DNA from: Lachnospiraceae bacterium
GTDB lineage: Bacteria > Bacillota > Clostridia > Lachnospirales > Lachnospiraceae
NCBI GenBank assembly: GCA_017427685.1
Contig: JAFRSH010000018.1
Span: forward strand, 62,001 to 126,000
Direction: 5' to 3'
Length of the DNA stretch: 64,000 nucleotides
Part shown: one piece after another, positions 9,824-20,321 of the stretch
Position numbering within the stretch: position 1 is the stretch's first letter
How the letters are laid out: the number at the start of each line of letters is the position of its first letter
Notes under the pieces: generated by a model
Database searches by the model: none
Seen by the model: only the letters and a program-made list of their open reading frames with translations
What the model was told of the DNA's origin: nothing
Position numbers and translations under genes: made by a program

Positions 9824-9843
9824 TCAAAACGCAAACGGTTTGA
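9824..9843. promoter_or_regulatory. Possible operator upstream of the sugar-uptake genes
   Basis: A 20-bp imperfect palindrome (TCAAA...TTTGA ends around AACGCAAACGG) between the response-regulator gene and the binding-protein gene. It sits where a regulator of the transport genes would bind. This is only a position-based suggestion. Confidence 0.25.
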
Positions 9844-9850
9844 TATTATT

Positions 9851-11107
9851 TTACTTCGGTTGATTTTGATACTGCTGCCTGTATTCGGACGGCGTCAGCC
9901 CCGTGTTTTTCTTAAAAATGTAACTGAAATAATGCGAGTCGTTGTAGCCCGCATCGTACGCGATCTGCGAACTCTTGCTGTCGGTGGTGCGTAAGAGTTC
10001 CTTCGCCCTGTTCAGTCGCAGGAAGCTCAGGTACTCCGTGAAGGTCTGCCCGCCCTGCTGCGAGAACACGGTGGAGAACCTGCTGTTGCTCATCCCCACG
10101 GCCTTCGCCACGTCCTGAAGCATGAGGTTGGGCTCGGTAAAGTGCTGCGACATGTAGAGCTTGGCCTCGTTGATCACCGAAGAGTTCACGCTGCTCTCGC
10201 TCATCTCACCCATTTCCCTGACGCCGAGGATGACCGGACCCTCGTCCTTCTTGTCCGCGAGAAGATGCCTGATATGGCGTGCGGACTTAAAGCTCTGGAG
10301 GATCTTTTCGGGGCGGTCGACTATCTCGCCGATCCCGACACGTATCGAAGAGCATCCCGCGCGTTCAAGCTCGCGCGTGAGTGAATTTGCGAACGCATAT
10401 GCCCTCTCCTCTGCGTCTTCCCCCGAATCGCCGAGTACGAGCAGTCTCGTTCCGGTGCGGCTTGCCGAGGAATGCACGATACCGTCACTGTTGTCCGAAA
10501 GGACGTCGGCTGCCGCCTGTCCCTCCGACAGGGGCGTGAACGCGGCGTCGATCACGGCGTAGAAAAGTGCCGTCACCTTGGCTCCGACTGCCTCGAGCTG
10601 CTTGATGGTGCTCAGTGCGTCACCTTCCATCGACTCATCCGAGAAGAGCGACCCGATAAGCTTCTCCTTGAGGAATTTACCGCCCGATTCCATGCGGGTC
10701 CTGAGGCTTGCCGCGTGCTCGCTGGCCTTCCTCTCCTCTTCAAGCTCGAGCCTAACCTTGTCAAGAACCTCTCTGAGCGCTTCCGCATTGACGGGCTTTA
10801 AGAGGTATTCTTTGACACCGAGCTGTATGCATTGGCGGGCGTACTCGAACTCGTCGTACCCGCTCAGGACTATTATCCCGATCCAGGGCATCTGTCCGTG
10901 AAGGACGCGGCAGAGCTCGATACCGTCCATAAACGGCATCCTGATGTCTGTGATCACGATGTCGGGGTTGGTGTCCCTGATCATGGGGAGCGCCATCTCA
11001 CCGTCCGGTGCTTCGCCGACAAGAGTATAAGGAGTGTCCTCCCAGGGGAACGACTCTCTGATACCCTCTCTGACCACTATTTCATCATCAACCAGAAACA
11101 CCTTCAT
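9851..11107 (-). CDS. Response regulator, CheY-AraC type (YesN-like)
   Basis: A 418-residue response regulator with a receiver domain (about 1-120; phosphorylatable Asp54 in VITDIRMP; conserved Lys in LKPVN) and a C-terminal AraC-type double helix-turn-helix (about 315-412) ending in the usual GYNDSHYFSYIFKKNTG and PSEYR motifs. It overlaps the histidine-kinase gene by 20 nt, so the pair is co-translated. The neighbouring importer is the obvious target, by analogy with YesMN-type systems that control carbohydrate uptake. Confidence 0.93.
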   Translation of the reverse strand: MKVFLVDDEIVVREGIRESFPWEDTPYTLVGEAPDGEMALPMIRDTNPDIVITDIRMPFMDGIELCRVLHGQMPWIGIIVLSGYDEFEYARQCIQLGVKEYLLKPVNAEALREVLDKVRLELEEERKASEHAASLRTRMESGGKFLKEKLIGSLFSDESMEGDALSTIKQLEAVGAKVTALFYAVIDAAFTPLSEGQAAADVLSDNSDGIVHSSASRTGTRLLVLGDSGEDAEERAYAFANSLTRELERAGCSSIRVGIGEIVDRPEKILQSFKSARHIRHLLADKKDEGPVILGVREMGEMSESSVNSSVINEAKLYMSQHFTEPNLMLQDVAKAVGMSNSRFSTVFSQQGGQTFTEYLSFLRLNRAKELLRTTDSKSSQIAYDAGYNDSHYFSYIFKKNTGLTPSEYRQQYQNQPK

Positions 11108-12557
11108 TTTCGGAAATCTCCTCTCTTGTTCTGCTCGGAACCTTGAAGCTGACGTCGGTTCCGTCCGGACCGCTCGTTATACGCAGGCCGTCCACAAGGT
11201 TATAGTAAAGTCTGATACGAAGATTGACATTGACAAGCCCGAATCCGCCCGATCTTTCGGTGACGGAGGGCTGTCCCTTCTTCATGCGTTCGTTCAGCTG
11301 CGAGAGCTGTTCTTCGGTCATGCCCAGACCCGTGTCTCTCACGCTGAATTCAAGGTTGCCATCCTCACAGAGTCTTCCGGTAACCTTTATGAGTCCGCCG
11401 CCGCGCTTGATCTTGATGCCGTGGTAGATGGCATTCTCCACAAGCGGTTGCAGCATAAGCTTTAACATATAAAACTCCCCGATCTCATCGGGTATATCGA
11501 TCTCGTAGCGAAGGATATCGCGGTAACGCGTCTGCTGGATCTTCAGATAGCCCTCGATATGCTTCTTCTCCTGGCTGATGGGTATCCAGTCCGCGCCGGA
11601 CGAAAGGCTGATCCTGAAGAAGTCGCTCAGCGCGCTCGTGAGGCGGATTACCTCATCCTTGTCTCCGGCCTCTGCCTTCCAGACGATCGCCTCAAGCGTG
11701 TTGTAGAGGAAGTGCGGGTTGATCTGCGCCTGAAGGGTCCTCAGTTCCGCCTTTCTCAGGTTCTTGGCGTCTTTGACGCTTCGCTCCATCATGGTCTCAA
11801 GATGGTCCGCCATCGTGTTGACCTGAATAGTGAGGTTTCTCAGCTCCGTAACGTCGGTGTCAGTGATCCTCGCATCGAGAGTTCCGTCCGCGAGGAGCGC
11901 CGTAACCTCCTCAAGCCTTTCGATGGGCTGACGGACGAAAGCCGTCGTGTCCTTCACGGATCTGTTTCGTACGAGCAGCGCCGCCAGAACGATCAGGATC
12001 TCCATGACCGCAGTCATCACGATGACCAGCATGAGGCTCACGCTCATCTTGGCGGAAAGCGCGATCTCCTGCTCGATATAATCGTTGAGCATACTTCCGA
12101 CAAGCGTCGCAACATCCCTGATCTCGACCTGGACCTCCTCGTTCTCGACAACGGGGACCATCTGCTCGATGTTGTCCCTGATGCGGTCCACGTAGTTCCT
12201 AAGGGTCGTCATGGTCCTGCCCGCGATGATGAGCGAGAGGCTGTTCTCCGCGTCGGACTGCTCGGTCGTTTTCTCGATAGTTTCGTTTACGTCACGTATA
12301 AGTGTGTAGATCTTTGTTCCGGTGATCGTGTCGCGTCCGCTGACTATATCCCATGCCGCGCCCGGTATATCCACCTCTACCACCTGTTTGAGGTTGGCGA
12401 TCGTCTCCATCCTGACGATGGAGCTGTGGTACTTGGCAGCATAAAGGAGCATCAGGACAAGGCTTATGATGATCGGAACAACAAGCATCACCACAAGCTT
12501 GTGGCTCATGTCACTGATCCGGCCGATGATGCTTTTCTCGTTTCTCGATCTCTTCAT
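11088..12557 (-). CDS. Sensor histidine kinase (YesM/LytS family)
   Basis: A 489-residue membrane kinase with TM1 (about 21-40), an extracytoplasmic region of about 130 residues, TM2 (172-196), a HAMP-like linker (about 200-255), the His_kinase motif QINPHFLYNTLEAI with likely phospho-accepting His282, and a C-terminal HATPase with GGFGLVNV. The extracytoplasmic region is helical and has no evident ligand-binding fold, which fits sensing through a separate binding protein. Only 3 nt separate its ATG from the stop of the binding lipoprotein gene upstream. Confidence 0.93.
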   Translation of the reverse strand: MKRSRNEKSIIGRISDMSHKLVVMLVVPIIISLVLMLLYAAKYHSSIVRMETIANLKQVVEVDIPGAAWDIVSGRDTITGTKIYTLIRDVNETIEKTTEQSDAENSLSLIIAGRTMTTLRNYVDRIRDNIEQMVPVVENEEVQVEIRDVATLVGSMLNDYIEQEIALSAKMSVSLMLVIVMTAVMEILIVLAALLVRNRSVKDTTAFVRQPIERLEEVTALLADGTLDARITDTDVTELRNLTIQVNTMADHLETMMERSVKDAKNLRKAELRTLQAQINPHFLYNTLEAIVWKAEAGDKDEVIRLTSALSDFFRISLSSGADWIPISQEKKHIEGYLKIQQTRYRDILRYEIDIPDEIGEFYMLKLMLQPLVENAIYHGIKIKRGGGLIKVTGRLCEDGNLEFSVRDTGLGMTEEQLSQLNERMKKGQPSVTERSGGFGLVNVNLRIRLYYNLVDGLRITSGPDGTDVSFKVPSRTREEISENEGVSG

Positions 12558-12560
12558 GCG

Positions 12561-13538
12561 TCAATATCCTCGTTCCTTGATCTGAGAAACATCGATCTCG
12601 TCGCTGAACACTTCCTCGACCGGATGTATCTCTGTGTCAACGGTTTCGCCGTTCTTGAGCTTGATCGCGGTTTCCATGAGCTCCGTACCGAGCTTGGGCG
12701 TGCACTCCACAACGCAGTTGATCTTGCCCTCCTTGAGGACGTCGATCGCTTCCTGCCCTCCGTCGATCGAGATTATGATCATGTCCTTGCCCGGCACGAA
12801 CCCGGCGTTCTCGATCTCGGGAAGCGCTCCGAGAGTCATCTCGTCGTTGTGGCTGAAAACAACGTCTATATCTCTGCCGTAAGTATCCAGCAGATATCTC
12901 ATGCATTCGGCTCCGCGGCTCTTGAGGAAGTCACCGTTCACGCTCTCCGTCACCGTCATCCTCTTGTCCGAGGCGATCGTGTCCATGAACCCGGCCTGAC
13001 GCTGTCTCATGGGTGTGGAGTTCTCGGTTCCCGTGATCTCCACGATGTTCACGTGGCTGAGCCCCATGCTGTCGGCCTTGCGGATCAGGTACTCCGCTGC
13101 CAGAACACCTTCCTTGTAGAAGTCGGCTCCGATCAGGCACTTGATGTATTTCCTCGCCGATCCGCTCACGTCCCTGTCCACCAGAACTACCGGGATCCCG
13201 GCACTCTCGGCCTCACTGAGCACGTAATCCCAGCCCTCCTCAACGATGGGCGAGAAGGCGATCACGTCGACATTATATGCGATAAAACGCCTTATGGCGG
13301 CAATCTGGTTCTCCTGCTTCTGGTTCGCGTTCTCGAGCATCAGACCGATGCCGAACTTCGACGCCTGGTCCTCGATATCACGCGTGTTTCCGATCCTCCA
13401 TGCGCTCTCCGAACCGAGCTGGCTGAACCCAAGCAAAAGCTTCGGCTCGCTCTGTGGCTCCTGTCTGCTCGAACAGCCCACCGTCAAAAGTGCGATCATC
13501 AAAATGCAGGCAATCCGCTTCAATTGTCCTCTCATCAT
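12561..13538 (-). CDS. Sugar-binding lipoprotein, likely sensor for the kinase
   Basis: A 325-residue RbsB/YtfQ-type binding protein with lipobox TVGC near residue 17. It is a paralogue of the importer's own binding protein but is encoded directly before the histidine kinase with 3 nt between them, so it probably presents the sugar to the kinase rather than to the permease. The start is placed at the ATG at 13538 (a second ATG follows at once), preceded by GAGAGGAC; a TTG start at 13589 is possible but has a poorer context. Confidence 0.85.
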   Translation of the reverse strand: MMRGQLKRIACILMIALLTVGCSSRQEPQSEPKLLLGFSQLGSESAWRIGNTRDIEDQASKFGIGLMLENANQKQENQIAAIRRFIAYNVDVIAFSPIVEEGWDYVLSEAESAGIPVVLVDRDVSGSARKYIKCLIGADFYKEGVLAAEYLIRKADSMGLSHVNIVEITGTENSTPMRQRQAGFMDTIASDKRMTVTESVNGDFLKSRGAECMRYLLDTYGRDIDVVFSHNDEMTLGALPEIENAGFVPGKDMIIISIDGGQEAIDVLKEGKINCVVECTPKLGTELMETAIKLKNGETVDTEIHPVEEVFSDEIDVSQIKERGY

Positions 13539-13573
13539 GTAAACCCTGTCCTCTCTGCTAAACCCGGGACCTC

Positions 13574-14566
13574 CTAGAGCGTCCCCCAAACCTCCTCGTT
13601 AACTCTCACTGCGGTTTCGTCGCTCCATCTCTCGTACTTCTCCGCAAAATACTCTCTCTGGCGTTCCTCGATGATCCTGATGCGCGCCGCGTTGGTCGCA
13701 GCCTCGTCCTCGGACTCGACGCAGTCAAGGATGAAGTAGGCATCCGGCGAATCAAACAGCCCCTCGATCTCACCCTTCTTCATGGAGAAGGCGATATCCG
13801 CGATCTTCTCCGACAGTTTTTCTACCAGAGTAGAATAATCTGCCGTAACGGTTATGGGCACGAACGTTTCGTCCGTTACCTGACTGAGCTCCGTAACATC
13901 CGGATCTGCCTTCACCCTGTCGAGGTAGTCAAGCGCGAGGGTCGAACGCTCCTTGAGCTCACTTTCATCATACATGACGGGCTCACCGTCGTCACCTTCA
14001 TAGTACTTGAGTATCGGGATGTATTCAAGGATCATGTTTCTGACCTGCTTCTCAGTGGTCGTCGTGTCGACGTTGAGCGTCAGGTACTCGTAGACCTTGA
14101 GGGCGAGCTTGTTGTCCGCATATATGGCACGGACGTCATCTTCCGTAATCCCGTACTTGGTCTTCATGGCGGGCGTGAGCTTGTCCATGTAGTCGGCGGT
14201 CATGAGGTTGATGTCCATGTTGTCTTCCTCGGTGAGCGCGATCCCGAGCTCGTCGGCCTTCGAGCAAACGATCTCGGTGTATATGATCTGACTGCGGATG
14301 TCACCCTTGACCGCGGTCTTCATGGTCGTGCCCCTGGCGTCGACCACATAATCCCAGATCGAGCTGCCGTAGAGCCTGTCGGTCTCCTCGTACTGGGGCA
14401 GCGCGTAAAGATACCACTTCGCGAGGTTGACTACCTTGTCTCCGACTATCAGCACCGTGTCCGATTCAAAGGGGATCTCTGCGGGCTTTTCCTCCTCCTG
14501 CGCGCCGGAGCATCCTGTGAGCAGGAGCACAAGCACAACAAGGAGTGCGGTAATTCTTTTTCTCAT
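13574..14566 (-). CDS. SurA/PrsA-like foldase lipoprotein
   Basis: A 330-residue lipoprotein (lipobox LTGC near residue 17) with the helical layout of SurA N-terminal/PrsA-type chaperones. The middle contains two antiparallel-helix segments and a C-terminal part (about 235-310, with DSPDAYFILDCVES) that resembles a degenerate parvulin-like domain. It lies 52 nt after mfd, a placement common in Clostridia (pth-mfd-prsA). AGAGAGG precedes the ATG at 14566. Foldase function is inferred from family and context. Confidence 0.7.
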   Translation of the reverse strand: MRKRITALLVVLVLLLTGCSGAQEEEKPAEIPFESDTVLIVGDKVVNLAKWYLYALPQYEETDRLYGSSIWDYVVDARGTTMKTAVKGDIRSQIIYTEIVCSKADELGIALTEEDNMDINLMTADYMDKLTPAMKTKYGITEDDVRAIYADNKLALKVYEYLTLNVDTTTTEKQVRNMILEYIPILKYYEGDDGEPVMYDESELKERSTLALDYLDRVKADPDVTELSQVTDETFVPITVTADYSTLVEKLSEKIADIAFSMKKGEIEGLFDSPDAYFILDCVESEDEAATNAARIRIIEERQREYFAEKYERWSDETAVRVNEEVWGTL

Positions 14567-14618
14567 ATAAACCTCTCTTGCAGTCATTTTCATCCGTATT
14601 TCCATGGACGAAAACTTC

Positions 14619-17600
14619 CTATTCGTCCTGATCAGGAACTTCTTTCTCAGGTGTTTCTTTCTCCAGCATGATCTCTTTCATAACCGGCAGGAACTCAAGA
14701 AGCTCCCCGACTATGCCCGCTTTCTTCTGCTTTTGTTCTACGCTTGTAGTCTGAACTCCGATCTTCCTTGCGGCACTTCCGCTCAGAGGTTTCTGCGTGC
14801 CGGCCTTACCGGGAGTGAACTCGAGGTACGGAACCTTGCCGGTCCTCAGCACAAGCCTGTTCTTAAAGGCATCAAGTAGCTGCGGGAAGCACTCGACCTT
14901 CAGTTTTGCCTTCGGGTAGAAGTCGATCCTCACGGTGCCCTTCTTCTGCGATATCGAGGTGATGTAGACCTCGTGCGCCATGCTCTTGATGAGCGCGATA
15001 TCAAGCAGGTTGCCGACCGACCGGGGCGGATCCCCGTAGCGGTCCGTGAGCTCGTCCTCCATGTCGGCGCGGTCGCTCTGTGAGCAGACCGAAGCGATCT
15101 TCTTGTAGGCTTCGAGCTTCTGAATCTCGTTCTTTATGTATGATGAAGGGATAAAGGCGTCGATTTCGATATCCACCGAAGTGTCGAAGATGTCCGTCTC
15201 GACCTCGCTGCCCTCCTGCAGGTTACGCACGGCCTCCGAAAGGAGCTTGCAGTAGAGGTCATATCCGACGGACTCCATGTGCCCGCTCTGCTCGGCTCCG
15301 AGCAGGTTGCCGGCGCCGCGGATCTCGAGGTCCTTCATGGCGATCCTGAAGCCCGAACCAAGGTCGGTGAACTCCCTGATGGCCGCGAGTCGCTTCTCCG
15401 AGACCTCGGAAAGCTCCTTGTTGTACCTGTACATTATAAACGCATATGCAGTCCTCGCGCTTCTTCCTACGCGGCCGCGCAGCTGGTAAAGCTGTGAAAG
15501 CCCGAGCCTGTCGGCATCGTCAATGATCATCGTATTGACATTGGAGATATCGAGTCCGGTCTCGATAATGGTAGTGGAGACGAGCACGTCGATCTCACCG
15601 TTAACGAACGAGAGCATGATCCTCTCAAGCTCGCGCTCTCCCATCTGTCCGTGCGCGCAGACAACGACCGCTTCGGGTACGAGCTGCTGTACCGCACGCG
15701 TCACGTCCTCGATGCCCCTGACGCGGTTGAACACGTAGTAGACCTGGCCGCCCCTCGCAAGCTCGCGACGGATCGCTTCCCGGACAACCTCGTCATTGTG
15801 CTCGAGCACGAAGGTTTGGATGGGAAGCCTGTCAACAGGCGCCTCCTCAAGGATACTCATGTCCCTGATCCCGACGAGCGACATGTGAAGCGTCCTCGGG
15901 ATGGGTGTCGCGGTGAGCGTGAGCACGTCCACGTCGGCCTTGAGCTGCTTGATCTTCTCCTTGTGTGCCACGCCGAAGCGCTGCTCCTCGTCGACCACGA
16001 GGAGTCCGAGATCCTTGTAGACCACGTCCTTTGAAAGGAGTCTGTGAGTTCCGATTATGATGTCGATCTGCCCGTGTGAGAGCTTCTCGATGATCTTCTT
16101 CTGCTGCTGGGGAGTCCTGAAACGGCTGAGCATCTCGACCGTCACGCCACTCTCCGCCATACGCTCGTTGAAAGTGTTGAAGTGCTGCTGCGCGAGGATG
16201 GTCGTGGGCACGAGCACCGCAACCTGCTTGCCGTCCTGAACAGCCTTGAAGGCCGCACGTATCGCGATCTCGGTCTTGCCGAAGCCGACATCTCCGCAGA
16301 CAAGTCTGTCCATGACACGAGGGCTCTCCATGTCATGCTTGGTGTCCTCGATCGCCTTGAGCTGATCGTTCGTTTCCTCGTAGGGGAACTGCTCCTCGAA
16401 CTCCTTCTGCCAAACGGAATCGGGCGAGAAGGCAAAGCCCTTCCTCGCGGTTCTTTCGGCATAGAGCTTGATAAGGTCCTGTGCGATCTCGCGCACCGCC
16501 GTCCTGACGCGCGAGCGGGTGTTCTTCCACTCCGCGCTGTCGAGCTTGTTGAGCTTGGGGGTGTGACCGTCGGGACCCGTGTACTTCTGCACGCTGTCCA
16601 TCGAGGATGCGAGCACGTAGAGCGTCCCGCCTCCCGCGTATTCGATCTTTATGTAATCCTTCTCGACATGATCCACCTCGATCTTCTCGATCCCGCGGTA
16701 AATGCCGACGCCGTAGCTTTCGTGCACGACGTAGTCTCCGCCCGAGAGTCTTGAGATGTCGGGGATCTTCGCTCCGGAATAATTCTTATGTGCTTTCTTC
16801 TGACGTACATGGCCGAAGATATCGCTCTGCGTGATCACCGCAAAGCCTGCGAGCGGGTACTCGAAGCCCTTAGATGCTCTGCCTGCGGAAACCATGATCT
16901 CACCGGGTTCGATCGTCCTTTCGGGGTCCCTCGTACAGAACGCCGTGAGGCCTCTGTCCCTGAGCTCTCCGGCAAGCCTTTCGGCACGCGAACCGGAGGT
17001 TGAGAGCAGGAGGACCCTGTTGCCGTTCTTCTTCCTGGTCGTGAGGTCTTTGACGAGCATCTCAAAGTCGCCGTTATAGGAATTAACGCTTCTTCCCGCG
17101 ATATCCACTCTGAAAACGTCGGGAAGCTCCTCGCAACTGTTGTCGAGCGACGAAAGCTCCACGAGTTTCATGGACCTGAGTCTTTCGAGAACCTCGTTCG
17201 CACCGAACACGGTGTCCTTCTGGCCGGGGAGGATGTAGCCGTTGTCGTAGCGGCTGTCCATGCTGAGTTCAAACTCCTTGTGAGCGTCCTTAAGCGTCTC
17301 GACGCAGCGCAGAGGCTCGTCGATCCAGATAGTATCGCAGTTGTCCGTAAAGTAATCGAGCACCGAAACACAGTTGTCAAAGAAGTAGTTTACGAAGCCG
17401 TCGATAGCGACCTTCGAACGGATGAAGGAGATGTCTTCGATGAACTCGTTCACACTTGCCGAGAGGCGGGCTGCTTCCTGAGTCTTGAACACCTTCCTTA
17501 AGGCTTCGGTACGCTTCTTTTCCTCGTCGCGGATCTTCCTGCAGGCGCTGTCGATCCTCTCCTGCGAGAGCACGTACTCGCATGCCGGGAAGATATCAAA

Positions 17601-18263
17601 CCCGTCGATGTTCTCGACCGAGCGCTGGCTCGCCGCGTCGTAGATCCTGATCGAATCGATCTCGTCGTCGAAGAGCTCTATTCTGTAGGGTGCCTCGCAT
17701 GCGAGGGGGTAGATGTCGACGATACCGCCGCGGATCGCGAACTGACCGGGCTCGGAAGCCTCGATCTCTTTCTCGTAGCCCATGTCAACGAGCTCCGCCG
17801 CAAGCTTCGACACGTCGATCCTCGAATCCATGTCTATGTGGATCGTCCGGGATTTCACTTCCTTTAAAGGAAGAAGCTTGTCCATGCAGGCGCTCACGCA
17901 CATGATCACCGTCACATCGGCGCCGGACGCGATCTTCTCGATACAGCGGAGTCTGTCACGCATGAGCGCGTTTCCGCGGATATCAGAGCTGTAGAAGATC
18001 ATGTCCTTCGCGGGGTAAAGGAGCACGTTGTTGTCATAAAGCGAGAGATCGCCCTCAAGCTGACGCGCGCTGTTGTCGTCTCTGGTGAGGACGAGCTTAG
18101 CGCCCTTGCCGCGTGAGAGCGCACTGATAAGGTTAGCCTTAAGGGAGTCCGTGCATCCCGTAATGCGTATGGGAAAACGCCCCGCCCCAAGCGCGTCGCG
18201 GGCGGAGATGAATCTATCGTAGTTGTTTAAGGGTTGTGTGTATGCTTTTACTGTACTGTTCAT
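14619..18263 (-). CDS. mfd: Transcription-repair coupling factor Mfd
   Basis: A protein of about 1214 residues that displaces stalled RNA polymerase and recruits UvrA. The domains are an N-terminal UvrB-like region, a CarD-like RNA-polymerase interaction domain (around [18 protein letters not shown]), the RecG-type translocase with Walker [10 protein letters not shown] and the DEEQRFGV box, and a C-terminal TRCF domain. The start is uncertain: the ATG at 18263 (MNSTVKAY) best matches the family, but has a weak ribosome site; another ATG lies at 18323. It follows pth closely. Confidence 0.95.
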   Translation of the reverse strand: MNSTVKAYTQPLNNYDRFISARDALGAGRFPIRITGCTDSLKANLISALSRGKGAKLVLTRDDNSARQLEGDLSLYDNNVLLYPAKDMIFYSSDIRGNALMRDRLRCIEKIASGADVTVIMCVSACMDKLLPLKEVKSRTIHIDMDSRIDVSKLAAELVDMGYEKEIEASEPGQFAIRGGIVDIYPLACEAPYRIELFDDEIDSIRIYDAASQRSVENIDGFDIFPACEYVLSQERIDSACRKIRDEEKKRTEALRKVFKTQEAARLSASVNEFIEDISFIRSKVAIDGFVNYFFDNCVSVLDYFTDNCDTIWIDEPLRCVETLKDAHKEFELSMDSRYDNGYILPGQKDTVFGANEVLERLRSMKLVELSSLDNSCEELPDVFRVDIAGRSVNSYNGDFEMLVKDLTTRKKNGNRVLLLSTSGSRAERLAGELRDRGLTAFCTRDPERTIEPGEIMVSAGRASKGFEYPLAGFAVITQSDIFGHVRQKKAHKNYSGAKIPDISRLSGGDYVVHESYGVGIYRGIEKIEVDHVEKDYIKIEYAGGGTLYVLASSMDSVQKYTGPDGHTPKLNKLDSAEWKNTRSRVRTAVREIAQDLIKLYAERTARKGFAFSPDSVWQKEFEEQFPYEETNDQLKAIEDTKHDMESPRVMDRLVCGDVGFGKTEIAIRAAFKAVQDGKQVAVLVPTTILAQQHFNTFNERMAESGVTVEMLSRFRTPQQQKKIIEKLSHGQIDIIIGTHRLLSKDVVYKDLGLLVVDEEQRFGVAHKEKIKQLKADVDVLTLTATPIPRTLHMSLVGIRDMSILEEAPVDRLPIQTFVLEHNDEVVREAIRRELARGGQVYYVFNRVRGIEDVTRAVQQLVPEAVVVCAHGQMGERELERIMLSFVNGEIDVLVSTTIIETGLDISNVNTMIIDDADRLGLSQLYQLRGRVGRSARTAYAFIMYRYNKELSEVSEKRLAAIREFTDLGSGFRIAMKDLEIRGAGNLLGAEQSGHMESVGYDLYCKLLSEAVRNLQEGSEVETDIFDTSVDIEIDAFIPSSYIKNEIQKLEAYKKIASVCSQSDRADMEDELTDRYGDPPRSVGNLLDIALIKSMAHEVYITSISQKKGTVRIDFYPKAKLKVECFPQLLDAFKNRLVLRTGKVPYLEFTPGKAGTQKPLSGSAARKIGVQTTSVEQKQKKAGIVGELLEFLPVMKEIMLEKETPEKEVPDQDE

Positions 18264-18363
18264 TTTATTATCAATTCTTATATCAGATCCTGTGACAACA
18301 CGAGTCACTTTCCTGTGCCTCATCCTGCCGTCATCCGGGTTACTCTTCCTGCTTCCTGAGTTA

Positions 18364-19080
18364 TTATGCTTTCGGAACTTCTGTTTTCACAGAATCTTGC
18401 CCAATTTCTTCTGCTTTGGAAGCTTCTCTTTCCACAGAATCTTGCACGTTTTCATCTACCTTAGACACTTCGGGTTTCTCTGTCTTTTTTTCAGGCTTTT
18501 CAGGCTTCGGCTTCGCAGGTTTCTGGTTATATATGTTCATCGCCTTATCCATACCGTCGCGGATGATCGTGATCACGGCGTCGGCTGCTGTCTCGAGAGA
18601 CTTGTTCACCGCTTCGAAGTCCGCGGGTGCGAAACGCCCGAGCACGTGCTCGATGAGGTCGCCGCCTTCGGGCTTGTCGCCGATACCGATCCTGACACGG
18701 TCAAACTCCTGTGACCCTGTACATGCGATGATGCTCTTCATCCCGTTGTGACCGCCCGCACTTCCCTTCGGGCGAACTCTGATGGTGCCGGGCTCGAGGC
18801 TGATGTCGTCGTAGATCACGACCATATCCTCTGTGGTCAGCATCTTGTCCCTGAGCCACATCGCAACGCTCTCTCCGCTGTTGTTCATGTACGTGAGAGG
18901 CTTGACGAGGATCACCTTCATCCCTTCGAAGAAGCCCTGTCCGTACATGCTCTTGTTCTTCTCATGGTCGAAGGAGATGCCCATCCTCTTCGCAACGATG
19001 TCGATCGCGTCAAAGCCCATGTTGTGCCTTGTGTGGCTGTATTTGTCTCCGTAATTTCCGAGTCCGAAGATTATCTTCAT
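18364..19080 (-). CDS. pth: Peptidyl-tRNA hydrolase with charged C-terminal tail
   Basis: The first 185 residues are canonical Pth: FGLGNYGDKYSHTRHNMGFD with the catalytic His19, and KPLTYMNNSGE. It releases tRNA from peptidyl-tRNA. The protein is 238 residues, so it carries an extra tail of about 50 residues rich in Lys, Pro, Glu and Ser, with an imperfect internal repeat (QDSVEREASKAEE, QDSVKTEVPKA). The tail looks disordered; its role is unknown. AAAGGAAG precedes the start. Confidence 0.93.
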   Translation of the reverse strand: MKIIFGLGNYGDKYSHTRHNMGFDAIDIVAKRMGISFDHEKNKSMYGQGFFEGMKVILVKPLTYMNNSGESVAMWLRDKMLTTEDMVVIYDDISLEPGTIRVRPKGSAGGHNGMKSIIACTGSQEFDRVRIGIGDKPEGGDLIEHVLGRFAPADFEAVNKSLETAADAVITIIRDGMDKAMNIYNQKPAKPKPEKPEKKTEKPEVSKVDENVQDSVEREASKAEEIGQDSVKTEVPKA

Positions 19081-19123
19081 GATTTCTTCCTTTCAGTTAT
19101 GTCCTTCCGTTTTCTCCCTGTAA

Positions 19124-19264
19124 CAGTCTTTCTTCCCGCGGGTCTCACGGGATACGGGATGTGTGCTTTTCCGGGTCCCTGTTTTATGTGTTCCCTTATT
19201 TCGCTCCTTGCCGCAGTCTCTCTTCCCGCGGGTCTCACCGGATACGGGATGTGTTCTTTTCCGG
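19124..19264. repeat. Direct repeat, 51 bp with 90-bp period
   Basis: 19124-19174 and 19214-19264 are near-identical (about 4 mismatches; both contain CTTCCCGCGGGTCTCAC and GATACGGGATGTGT). Flanking sequence between them is also partly similar, so it is a decayed tandem duplication of about 90 bp in the leader of pth. Confidence 0.7.
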
Positions 19265-19280
19265 ATACTTATTTACTTAT

Positions 19281-20228
19281 TTACCTGTTTTTTATATTGT
19301 CTGCATATTCCGCGGCCGAATACGTGTATCTGTACACATGTCCGTCCTTAAGCTCCTCGCCGCGGGCCTCGTAAAGCTCGGAAACGGTCACGAGTCTGTA
19401 GCCCTGTTCCTTGAGCCAGGGGATCAGTTCCTTCACCGCTTCGACTGTCGACTTGTAGATATCGTGCATGAGCACGACACGTCCGTCCCTGACGTTCTTC
19501 TTCACCTCGGCGACTGTTGACGCCGCGTCCTTGGTCTTCCAGTCCCTCGAATCGACCGACCAGTTGATCATCGGTCGCTTCACTACTTCCTTGACAGTGT
19601 CGTTCGTGAGTCCGTAAGGGGGTCTCAGGAGCAATTCTCCTTCGGCTCCCGCCTCGTTTAAGAGTCTCTCGTTATCGTAGACCTCGGACTCGATCGCGCT
19701 GCGCGAGATGTCCGAAAGATCCTTGTGTCCGCTTGTGTGGTTGCCGACCTCGCAGCCCGCATCAAGCACCATCTTCACTCTCTCGGGATGCTTCTCGATG
19801 TTGTAACCCACCATGAAGAAGGTCGCTCTCGAATCGTTCGATGTGAGGAGGTCGAGTATCTCCTCCGTGTACATGCTCGGCCCGTCATCGAAGGTGAGCG
19901 CCACGAGCTTCTGTGTGGGATCAACGGGTACCCCGGCTCCGCCCGCCAGACGACCGGCCGGTTCCTTCTCGGCTTCATCGACTGACTCCGCAACCGCGTT
20001 ATCCTTACTCTTCTCAGCGGCCTCGGCTGCTTCGAGCAGTTCGTGGTCGGCCGCGAGGACGTCCTTATACTCCTTCGGAAGTGTGTCGAGTGCCTCCTCG
20101 ATACCTGAACGGATCTCACCGAAGCGCTCTCCCCTTGCATGCAAAGAGATCACCGCGATGACTGCCGCCACCGCCGCGATAGAGATACTGATCCCCCAAA
20201 GCAGCTTCTTCCTGTCCGTCTTCCTCAA
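19281..20228 (-). CDS. Membrane-anchored polysaccharide deacetylase (NodB family)
   Basis: A 315-residue protein with an N-terminal transmembrane anchor (about 9-28), a helical linker and a NodB domain (about 105-295). All NodB motifs are present: TFDDGP (metal/catalytic Asp), HTSGH (metal His pair), RPPYG, DSRDW and LMHD. Likely substrates are peptidoglycan GlcNAc or another surface glycan. The reading starts at a TTG (20228) with GGGAGG directly adjacent, an unusually short spacing; no better in-frame start keeps the anchor. Confidence 0.88.
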   Translation of the reverse strand: MRKTDRKKLLWGISISIAAVAAVIAVISLHARGERFGEIRSGIEEALDTLPKEYKDVLAADHELLEAAEAAEKSKDNAVAESVDEAEKEPAGRLAGGAGVPVDPTQKLVALTFDDGPSMYTEEILDLLTSNDSRATFFMVGYNIEKHPERVKMVLDAGCEVGNHTSGHKDLSDISRSAIESEVYDNERLLNEAGAEGELLLRPPYGLTNDTVKEVVKRPMINWSVDSRDWKTKDAASTVAEVKKNVRDGRVVLMHDIYKSTVEAVKELIPWLKEQGYRLVTVSELYEARGEELKDGHVYRYTYSAAEYADNIKNR

Positions 20229-20321
20229 CCTCCCTCATGTTCATCCCGTCGGCTTTTTCTGCCGCAGTTTCTTTCTCTCACATCATCCGTCATGTCCGAA
20301 GACAAGTTCCGCATAACACAT

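Noticed and set aside
11559..13577. Plus-strand ORF of 672 aa over the kinase and binding-protein genes
   Set aside because: Shadow of two well-recognised minus-strand genes; His/Asp/Val/Arg-rich pattern typical of antisense frames.
18264..18323. Longer Mfd N-terminus starting at 18323
   Set aside because: Adds 20 residues unlike the family; kept only as an alternative because neither start has a strong ribosome site.
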